Shown here piece by piece: positions 7,311-12,859 of a stretch of 12,859 nucleotides of DNA. The notes under the pieces are model-generated. The model searched no databases. It was given only the letters and a program-made list of their open reading frames with translations, and was not told where the DNA came from. The position numbers and the translations under genes are program-made. Numbering within the stretch: position 1 is the first letter of the stretch; each line of letters begins with the position of its first letter. This stretch comes from Cytophagales bacterium (lineage in GTDB: Bacteria; Bacteroidota; Bacteroidia; Cytophagales; Cyclobacteriaceae), in the NCBI GenBank assembly GCA_003500135.1, contig DNTA01000314.1:1-12859 (forward strand), read 5' to 3'.

Positions 7311-8575
7311 ACCTCCCAAAGAGACTACACCTTTTTCAGGCCTATGGCGTGGAACTGGAATATATGATCACAGACCGCGAAACGCTCGACATCAAACCGG
7401 TGGCCGATCTGTTACTTCGCGATATTGCCGGATATTTTACCAATGAAGTGGTGATGGGAAATGTGGTGGTTTCAAACGAACTGGTGAACCACGTAATCGA
7501 GGTCAAATGTGCAACGCCCACATCAGATCTATTTGAATTAAACCATCAGTTCATTACAGCCATAGACGAAATAAATAAATTGCTGCTCCCGTATAATGCA
7601 CAGCTCATGCCGGGATCAATGCACCCCTGGATGGACCCCCAAAAGGAAACCGAACTATGGCCGCATGGGCAACGGGAAATATATGAAGCGTACGACCGCA
7701 TATTTAACTGCAAAGGTCATGGATGGTCCAATGTGCAAAGTTCACACCTCAACCTACCCTTTTTCGACAATGAAGAATTTGCCGCCCTCCATGCAGCCGT
7801 TCGTATACTATTGCCCATTCTTCCGGCTATTTCTGCCAGCTCGCCCATTGTCAACTCCGGCTTTTCCGGCTTTCTGGATAAGCGCATGGATTATTATCTG
7901 CGCAATCAGCGAAAAATCCCTGCCGCCACGGGTAAACTCATCCCTGAGCGCGTATACTCGAGAAGGGCTTATTCCCAGCGCATTTTCAATACCATAGCCG
8001 CACAAATCAAACCCTACGACCCGGAAGGAATATTGGAGCCCGTTTGGGTTAACAGCCGTGGGGCAATCGCCCGTTTTGACCGTGGCAGCATAGAGATCAG
8101 GGTACTGGATATTCAGGAATCACCAAGAATGGACCTGGCCATCCACTCCCTGATAATTGCCGTATTAAAACTTTTGGTGAAAGAGCATTTTCAGTCTTTA
8201 CACGAACAACAAAAGATAGAAACGGACGGCCTGGCCGGAATATTTAAACAATGTATTAAACACGGTCCTGACACCGCGATAAGTGACCACGCTTTTCTCA
8301 AACAATACGGTTATGAAAATGTGGAGAGCGCCTCAGCCAATGAAATATGGAAAACACTTTTTCGCATTGTTAAAGAGCTTTATCCGGCGCTGATCAACCC
8401 CTGGCAGAATGAAATTGAACATATTTTACTCAGAGGGACACTGTCCCAGCGCATTCTCAAAGCGCTCTCCGACAATTATCACCACGACAATATCAAGATG
8501 GTGTATTGTGAAATGGCCGATTGCCTTGCTGAAAACCAAATGCTGCAACCATGGGCAGAAGATATTACCTTGTAA
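7307..8575 (+). CDS. GCS2-family carboxylate-amine ligase (glutamate-cysteine ligase type 2 / YbdK-like)
   Basis: A 422-residue member of the glutamine-synthetase-fold ligases that includes bacterial and plant-type gamma-glutamylcysteine synthetase and YbdK. Visible family features: GVELEYMI (14-21), with acidic metal ligands E16 and E18; NHVIEVKCATP (61-71) with E65; NVQSSHLNL (142-150) with H147; a segment rich in small residues, SASSPIVNSGFSG (176-188); and RFDRGSIEIRVLDIQESP (256-273), with the basic and acidic residues that bind ATP and metal. It should form an amide from a glutamate-like carboxylate and an amine. Glutathione-type chemistry is possible because a GshB-like ligase lies two genes on, but the surrounding peptidases and amidohydrolases suggest a specialised product. 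The start overlaps the previous stop by 4 bp and the end overlaps the NFGAH gene by 25 bp. Confidence 0.9.
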   Translation: MNLPKRLHLFQAYGVELEYMITDRETLDIKPVADLLLRDIAGYFTNEVVMGNVVVSNELVNHVIEVKCATPTSDLFELNHQFITAIDEINKLLLPYNAQLMPGSMHPWMDPQKETELWPHGQREIYEAYDRIFNCKGHGWSNVQSSHLNLPFFDNEEFAALHAAVRILLPILPAISASSPIVNSGFSGFLDKRMDYYLRNQRKIPAATGKLIPERVYSRRAYSQRIFNTIAAQIKPYDPEGILEPVWVNSRGAIARFDRGSIEIRVLDIQESPRMDLAIHSLIIAVLKLLVKEHFQSLHEQQKIETDGLAGIFKQCIKHGPDTAISDHAFLKQYGYENVESASANEIWKTLFRIVKELYPALINPWQNEIEHILLRGTLSQRILKALSDNYHHDNIKMVYCEMADCLAENQMLQPWAEDITL

Positions 8576-9285
8576 CCGCTGAACATGCCGGTAATATGAT
8601 CCCCGAAAATTTCGCTCAGTTTTTTCGGGGTCCCGTATGCCGTCAACGTTTATTGAGTCATGAGGGATGGGACCCGGGAAGCGCGGAAGTGGCTACTTTT
8701 ATTTCTGAAAAACTCAAGGCGCCACTCATTTCGCAGCCGGTAAGTCGATTGCTTATCGAAATGAACCGGTCACTGGGCAACCCGGAATTATTCTCCGCAA
8801 TAAGTCGTGAATTCTGCCCCAAACTTAAAACGGAACTTATCGAAAAATACTACCGGCCGTATCGGGAAAAAGTGATTGCCCATATCGAAAATGGCCTGAG
8901 ATCAAATGACCAGGTCATTCATTTAAGCATCCATACTTTTGCGGAAATTTGGAATGGCACAAAACGGGAAACGGACATCGGCTTACTTTTCGATCCGGAG
9001 AGACCTTCCGAGAAAAACCTTTGCAGTTCTCTAATTAAAAATATGGAAAGTTCACTACTACTAATGTCCATAGAGTTCAATAAACCCTACCTGGGCATTG
9101 ATGACGGACTGACCACTTATCTTCGTACGATATACCCCGATAGTCGTTACGCAGGTATTGAAATAGAAATCAATCAAAAATTCGTCGATACCCCGGAGTT
9201 GCTACTTATATCTGATTATATATGTGCAGGCCTGCTAAAGGAGGAAAAAGAGGATAAAAATGATCTTATAGTTAAGCATACATAA
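8551..9285 (+). CDS. N-formylglutamate amidohydrolase family protein (NFGAH)
   Basis: A 244-residue protein of the NFGAH family, zinc-dependent amidohydrolases whose best-known member (HutG type) converts N-formylglutamate to glutamate and formate in histidine breakdown. Visible motifs: VTAEHAGN (8-15) with E11/H12; LSHEGWDPGS (35-44) with H37 and D41; EMNRS (70-74); SIHTF (126-130) with H128; TDIGLLFD (141-148); and GIEIEINQ (202-209), with the late glutamates. Length fits a single-domain enzyme. No histidine-utilisation genes are nearby, so a role in the cluster pathway, removing an N-acyl group or cleaving a glutamyl amide, is more likely than histidine catabolism. It begins inside the end of the GCS2 gene (25-bp overlap), indicating coupling, and is followed by the only sizeable gap in the cluster. 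Confidence 0.9.
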   Translation: MGRRYYLVTAEHAGNMIPENFAQFFRGPVCRQRLLSHEGWDPGSAEVATFISEKLKAPLISQPVSRLLIEMNRSLGNPELFSAISREFCPKLKTELIEKYYRPYREKVIAHIENGLRSNDQVIHLSIHTFAEIWNGTKRETDIGLLFDPERPSEKNLCSSLIKNMESSLLLMSIEFNKPYLGIDDGLTTYLRTIYPDSRYAGIEIEINQKFVDTPELLLISDYICAGLLKEEKEDKNDLIVKHT

Positions 9286-9380
9286 ATTTTTTAAAAAAAA
9301 CGTCAAACCATGTGACCTCAGTTCTTTACTGCGTCCAAAATGCGTTGAAAACATTTTATTACCATACAATACAATAATTA
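9286..9380. other. 95-bp gap between the two halves of the cluster
   Basis: The only real spacing inside the cluster. It opens with six T followed by eight A (9287-9300) and ends with a direct repeat, TACAATACAAT (9365-9375), just before the next start codon. TTGAAA at 9345-9350 lies 19 bases from the second TACAAT, a loose sigma-70-like arrangement, but this is not the usual Bacteroidota consensus. It may hold an internal promoter for the last genes. No small gene is visible here. Confidence 0.3.
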
Positions 9381-10412
9381 ATGAACATTTGCTTTATCAT
9401 GTATCCCTGGGAGCGCGTGGAAGCCGATACCGACTCAACCCTCCGATTGGTGCACGAATCAGTTTTGCGCGGTCACCGGACAGCAGTACTTTATCCCAAA
9501 AACTTGACCATACGTAACAGTATCACCTCCGGTTTCTGTAAATTCATTACAACGCCCGGTGGAAAGGTACCGTCCAATATCCCTACTTTCCACAAGAAGG
9601 TACAGTTTAAGGAACAACTGGTGCCCATGTCGGGCTTTGATGTGATTTTTGTAAGAAACAATCCGCCGCTTGATCCTGTCATGCTCAATTTTCTGGACAG
9701 TGTAAAAGACGATACCTTTATCATCAATGATATCAACGGACTGCGAAAGGCAAACAACAAGCTGTACCCGGCTTCTTTTGAGGATCCCAACAACGAGATC
9801 ATTCCTGTCACGCATGTTTCAAAAAACAAGAACTATCTGAAAAGGATCATACAGGAATCGGAAAAAGAAAGGATGATCCTGAAGCCCTTTGACGGGTATG
9901 GTGGATCGGGTGTGATCGTTTTGGAGCGCGGCGCTATGCAAAATGTGAACTCACTGCTCGATTATTACATCACAGGCAAGGACCGCGATCACTATGTGAT
10001 TTTACAGGAGTATATATCAGGCGCTGAAAACGGTGATGTCAGGGTGTTGATGCTTAATGGCGAACCCATTGGCGCTATGAAGCGCATTCCCGGTGAAGGC
10101 GACCTCAGATCAAATGTGCATGCCGGGGGCAATGCTGTGAAGCATACGCTCACCAAAAAAGAGAAGGAACTATGCTCCAAAATCGGCCCCAAGCTGGTAT
10201 CGGACGGCTTGTACTTCGTCGGCATCGATATCATCAGCAACAAACTGATCGAGGTGAACGTGTGCAGCCCGGGCGGCATCACCAGGATCAATAAATTCAA
10301 CCGGGTGAAGCTGCAGCAAAAAGTGCTCGACTTTGCCGAAAACGTAGTGAAATACAAGGAGGCAGCAATCGAACGTAAACGTGCCTTCCGCAAGACCATA
10401 GAAGATGCTTAA
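9381..10412 (+). CDS. GshB-like ATP-grasp amide ligase (glutathione synthetase family)
   Basis: A 343-residue ATP-grasp protein close in pattern to prokaryotic glutathione synthetase (GshB), which joins gamma-glutamylcysteine and glycine using ATP. In order: an N-terminal Rossmann-like region (1-120) with FVRNNPPLDP (90-99), matching the substrate-side loop of GshB; MILKPFDGYGGSGV (165-178) with ATP-binding K168 and a glycine-rich loop; ILQEYI (207-212); DVRVLMLNGEPIGAMKRIPGEG (219-240) with R235; RSNVHAGGN (243-251); and GIDIISNKLIEVNVCSPGGI (281-300) with metal ligands D283, E291 and N293. Length is slightly above the roughly 315 residues of E. coli GshB because of a basic helical tail. True glutathione synthesis is not assured; the GCS2 ligase upstream could supply its substrate. 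It follows a 95-bp gap and overlaps the next gene by 8 bp (ATGCTTAA). Confidence 0.9.
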   Translation: MNICFIMYPWERVEADTDSTLRLVHESVLRGHRTAVLYPKNLTIRNSITSGFCKFITTPGGKVPSNIPTFHKKVQFKEQLVPMSGFDVIFVRNNPPLDPVMLNFLDSVKDDTFIINDINGLRKANNKLYPASFEDPNNEIIPVTHVSKNKNYLKRIIQESEKERMILKPFDGYGGSGVIVLERGAMQNVNSLLDYYITGKDRDHYVILQEYISGAENGDVRVLMLNGEPIGAMKRIPGEGDLRSNVHAGGNAVKHTLTKKEKELCSKIGPKLVSDGLYFVGIDIISNKLIEVNVCSPGGITRINKFNRVKLQQKVLDFAENVVKYKEAAIERKRAFRKTIEDA

Positions 10413-11790
10413 GCTTACCATTGAAGAGATGCTCGCACGCATCGGTGCCGGTATCACTTTTGAGGCGACCTGCATTGATGGGTCGTTCAGTCTTAAAATT
10501 GAAGAATACACGCCCATAATATGCGCGGCCATTCACGATGGTCATCAGCTAAGACCTGAGCTGAAGGAGAAATGTTTGTTGTCCGATCATGAACGCTGGT
10601 ACGAGGAGGACCCGGAAACAGCAACCTTCATCAATTCCTTGCCGATTACTTTTGTCGGTCATGATTCACGGTACGAATACGACCTGAACCGCCCTCCTGA
10701 ATCGGCTGTTTATGACATCGCCTGGGGTAAAAAAGTATGGGCATCCGACCTTTCCTCAGAGGAAATCGAAGCATCATTACTGAAGCGCCGGCAATTTTAC
10801 CGGGTGCTGCACGTTTTAGTGGCACGTATTGAACAGCAATACGGCGCTTGTATAGTATTTGATATCCACTCCTACAATTACAAAAGATGGAACCGCCACG
10901 TGCCATTGTTTAATCTGGGCACATTAAATATCGATCGGAAAAGGTTTCAAAAAACCATCAGCCGCTTTCGCCGCGAGTTGAAAAAGATTACCATTCCGAA
11001 TATTGTTAATGTCACTGCCACCAACGATGTTTTTAAAGGCAGTGGTTACTTACTGAAATATTTGACCGGCCAGTTCAGCCATACCCTTGTGTTCGCTACC
11101 GAAGTTAAAAAGATATATTGCAACGAAGGTACCGGGGAAAAGTATCCCGTAGTAATTGAGGAACTGTCTGCTCAATTGAAAATAGCTATTCTCAATACCT
11201 CGACCTACTTCGCCCGAATCCATACCAACTTAAAGAAAAAAGGCAGGCACTTTCTATTGTCAAAAGAGCTGGACAATGCCATTATACAAAGTGATAAACA
11301 GCTATACCGGTTAACTCGGAATTTTGAGATACTCAATTATATCAACCCGCTAAACCTCGAGCAGGAGAAAAGGCGGTTTTTTGCATCGAGTTACCGGAGA
11401 ACACCCCTATTCCGTTACCGCCACCTCAATATCGACCCGTATCTGTATAAACGTAAATTATACAATCTTCCCGTAGATCAGATCAATGATCCGCACATTC
11501 GGACGTTGTACCAGGATATTGTTCACGCCTATGCGGATAAAACGGATATTCTCGCTACCATTGGCAGCAATAAATTCCTCTACAATTCTTTGCGATACTT
11601 TGGCGAACCTACCGAGAGGGACGTCTCTAATGCCCGGTTCATCTTATATAGCCCCAACCATATCGGCGATGAAGACCTGAAGGTTTACAGCGATACGGTT
11701 GCTTTGGAAAAAATGATGGAAATGGCCCATTCGTATGTTTTAACTGTAAGGCGGATATCTCTCCCAACCTGGTCTCCAAGGCTTTGGTGA
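10405..11790 (+). CDS. NFGAH-like domain fused to DUF1704 N-terminal part; 3' end frameshifted
   Basis: A 461-residue reading frame, the first part of a gene broken by a frame change near 11740. Residues about 35-270 form a second, divergent NFGAH-like amidohydrolase: AAIHDGHQLRP (41-51) with H44/H47, SDHERW (60-65), HDSRYEYDLNR (86-96), VFDIHSYN (151-158) with D153/H155, and FATEVKK (230-236) with E233. Residues about 280-445 match the N-terminal part of the DUF1704/QEGLA (flavohemoglobin expression-modulating) family and lack its metal site, which lies downstream. The last 16 or so residues (from L446) are out of frame and should not be taken as real. It overlaps the GshB-like gene by 8 bp. 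If the frame change is real, this product keeps a complete amidohydrolase domain and a useless DUF1704 stub. If it is a sequence error, the native protein spans 10405-12398. Confidence 0.85.
   Translation: MLKLTIEEMLARIGAGITFEATCIDGSFSLKIEEYTPIICAAIHDGHQLRPELKEKCLLSDHERWYEEDPETATFINSLPITFVGHDSRYEYDLNRPPESAVYDIAWGKKVWASDLSSEEIEASLLKRRQFYRVLHVLVARIEQQYGACIVFDIHSYNYKRWNRHVPLFNLGTLNIDRKRFQKTISRFRRELKKITIPNIVNVTATNDVFKGSGYLLKYLTGQFSHTLVFATEVKKIYCNEGTGEKYPVVIEELSAQLKIAILNTSTYFARIHTNLKKKGRHFLLSKELDNAIIQSDKQLYRLTRNFEILNYINPLNLEQEKRRFFASSYRRTPLFRYRHLNIDPYLYKRKLYNLPVDQINDPHIRTLYQDIVHAYADKTDILATIGSNKFLYNSLRYFGEPTERDVSNARFILYSPNHIGDEDLKVYSDTVALEKMMEMAHSYVLTVRRISLPTWSPRLW
11737..11742 (+). other. Frame change (apparent one-base deletion) in the NFGAH-DUF1704 gene
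   Basis: The upstream frame reads ...MAHSYV then loses family character and stops at 11788-11790. The frame one base back reads FNCKADISPNLVSKALVINS without a stop and continues into the metallopeptidase region. The switch point is the four-T run at 11738-11741. Adding one T gives V-F-N-C-K-A-D and a continuous protein of about 664 residues. The bases at the junction (GTT TTA in frame) do not make a standard X-XXY-YYZ slippery site, so programmed -1 frameshifting is unlikely. Confidence 0.75.
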
Positions 11791-12398
11791 TCAATAGCAA
11801 AAAACTCGTTCGGGTGAAAAAGGGCGCTCAATTTACCAGGAAAAGCCTGATGGCGCTATCGCATCATGAAATCGGAGTACACATGGTTACCACCATCAAT
11901 GCTACTTTGCAGCCCTTGTATATGCCAAGGCTGGGCGCTCCCCTCAACACCCTTACCCAGGAGGGCCTTGCGGTATTAAGTGAATACTTGTCGGGTAATA
12001 TTACGCTGGGAAGATTGAAAGAATTGGCCCTACGGGTTCTGGCAGTGGACATGCTCGTTAAAGGGCATGATTTTATCGAAGTATTTGAGTTTCTGATGGA
12101 TGATGGCAATCTCGATCAGAATGCCGCATATTATCTCACTTCCAGAGTTTTTCGTGGTGGCGGATTCACGAAGGACCACTTGTACCTGCGTGGCTTCCGG
12201 CTCATTTTAAAGCACTACCACGAAGGCAAGCCGTTGGATAACCTGCTTATTGGTAAAATGTCGTTGAAATATCTTCCGGTGCTGGATGAAATGGTTCAAC
12301 GCCGGTTTCTGTTACCTCCTAAATACAAGACAAGGACATTTCAACAAAACAGTGAGGAAAACCCGATTATCCGGTACCTGATTGAAGGCTTGAAATAG
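11784..12398 (+). CDS. DUF1704/QEGLA metallopeptidase catalytic part (MATCAP-like), 3' fragment of the frameshifted gene
   Basis: A 204-codon frame opening at TTG, best read as the downstream half of the preceding gene; in-frame family-like coding extends back to about 11742. It carries the zinc site of the family: HHEIGVH (27-33), an HExxxH motif with H28, E29 and H33, and QEGLAVLSEYLSG (59-71), where E60 is the expected third metal ligand. TSRVFRGGGFTKDHLYLRG (119-137) is a further conserved family segment. Eukaryotic relatives (MATCAP/KIAA0895L) are carboxypeptidases that remove the C-terminal tyrosine of tubulin. Bacterial members are annotated as flavohemoglobin expression-modulating proteins but their reaction is not settled. 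The intact active site and lack of further damage suggest a very recent mutation or a base-calling error. TTG 11784 has no evident ribosome site and is not a credible independent start. The stop is 3 bp from a convergent gene. Confidence 0.85.
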   Translation: MVINSKKLVRVKKGAQFTRKSLMALSHHEIGVHMVTTINATLQPLYMPRLGAPLNTLTQEGLAVLSEYLSGNITLGRLKELALRVLAVDMLVKGHDFIEVFEFLMDDGNLDQNAAYYLTSRVFRGGGFTKDHLYLRGFRLILKHYHEGKPLDNLLIGKMSLKYLPVLDEMVQRRFLLPPKYKTRTFQQNSEENPIIRYLIEGLK

Positions 12399-12401
12399 AA
12401 T

Positions 12402-12821
12402 TTATTTTTCCAGTTCAACAGCCAGCATCAGCTCTTCAAGAAAGTCGATGTATACTTCTACCATGTCGAGAATAGGACCGCAATTGTCGTAGCGTTGGGA
12501 TACGAACAGGTATTCGAGGGAATAATAGATTACATTGTAAGTGTCGTTGATCTTTTCGTCGACAATGATCTGTTTTCCCAGCTCATTACGAATAGAGTCT
12601 ACCCGATTTCGGATGTCGAAAAACTTTTTGAAATTTTCAATCTCCTGCTTGCTGGCTCCTTTGGTATTGAAAGTAATGAGGTCGGTAAACACCTGGTTAT
12701 TAGGCGAAAAACCTTCCATCTCTTCCTGTTCTTTTTCTTTGTCCTGCTTTTTTTGCGCCTCGGCAGTAAGCGTTGCCACAGAAAATAATACTGTCAGCAA
12801 CAAAAAGTATAATTTCCCCAT
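12402..12821 (-). CDS. Small exported protein of unknown function
   Basis: A 139-residue protein I cannot assign to a family. It begins with a clear signal peptide: MGK, a hydrophobic stretch (4-19), then a likely signal peptidase I cut after AEA at 20-22. A very charged segment rich in Lys, Glu and Gln follows (about 24-36). The rest (about 40-139) is predicted mostly helical, with one cysteine in DNCGP, suggesting a small soluble periplasmic domain. I chose ATG 12821 over the GTG 24 bases upstream because it puts the basic residue directly before the hydrophobic core and has AGGGA just before it. It converges on the cluster with only 3 bp between stops, so it is not part of that transcript. 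Its upstream region is cut by the window edge. Confidence 0.7.
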   Translation of the reverse strand: MGKLYFLLLTVLFSVATLTAEAQKKQDKEKEQEEMEGFSPNNQVFTDLITFNTKGASKQEIENFKKFFDIRNRVDSIRNELGKQIIVDEKINDTYNVIYYSLEYLFVSQRYDNCGPILDMVEVYIDFLEELMLAVELEK

Positions 12822-12859
12822 TTCCCTGAAATATCTAAAGGGCACTTCTAAAAACTCAA

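Noticed and set aside
7307-10412. A plain glutathione synthesis operon (gshA-like plus gshB-like)
   Set aside because: Both ligase families are present, but they are interleaved with an NFGAH and flanked by a C39-like peptidase, a RimK-like ligase and a DUF1704 peptidase, which ordinary glutathione synthesis does not need. It stays as an alternative, not the call.
11737-11743. Programmed -1 ribosomal frameshift joining the two DUF1704 halves
   Set aside because: The in-frame codons GTT TTA do not fit the X-XXY-YYZ slippery pattern; the P-site Val codon would re-pair poorly with TGT. I also saw no obvious downstream stem. A one-base deletion or sequence error is simpler.

Overview
The window looks like chromosomal DNA from a Bacteroidota bacterium, most likely a free-living Cytophagales-type lineage. 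The evidence is a one-piece hybrid sensor (7TM-DISM input, histidine kinase, receiver and AraC output), moderate GC, AT-rich gaps and weak Shine-Dalgarno signals. The lineage is inferred from gene style, not from a marker gene.

Layout. (1) 21-1175 (+) is a multi-pass membrane protein resembling GT-C glycosyltransferases. It converges, 6 bp apart, on (2) 1182-3950 (-), the hybrid two-component regulator. (3) 3951-4401 is a non-coding gap with a near-perfect 24-bp palindrome, a 13-bp perfect inverted repeat around a nested hairpin, and a short motif present three times. (4) 4402-4968 (-) is an ECF-type sigma factor with no anti-sigma gene beside it, divergent from (5) a co-directional cluster at 5141-12398 (+). 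(6) 12402-12821 (-) is a small exported protein of unknown function that converges on the cluster.

The cluster is the main content. In order it encodes a stand-alone C39-like papain-fold cysteine peptidase, a RimK-type ATP-grasp ligase with an RLAN-like N-terminal region, a GCS2 (glutamate-cysteine ligase 2) type carboxylate-amine ligase, an N-formylglutamate amidohydrolase (NFGAH), a GshB-like ATP-grasp ligase, and a second NFGAH-like domain fused to a DUF1704/QEGLA metallopeptidase, the family of the eukaryotic tubulin detyrosinase MATCAP. Genes within each half overlap or sit 1 bp apart; a 95-bp gap at 9286-9380 separates the halves. Three amide-forming enzymes are therefore paired with four predicted amide- or peptide-cleaving domains, all lacking signal peptides. 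I infer a cytosolic pathway that builds and trims a small gamma-glutamyl- or peptide-like compound, or adds and removes residues on a protein. The substrate is unknown and no precursor peptide gene is visible.

The last cluster gene is interrupted: a one-base frame change at about 11737-11742, in a run of four T, separates the NFGAH plus DUF1704 N-terminal part (10405-11790) from the part carrying HEIGVH and QEGLA (to 12398). Adding one T restores a continuous protein of about 664 residues. This is either a recent mutation or a sequencing/assembly error; I see no convincing programmed-frameshift signal.
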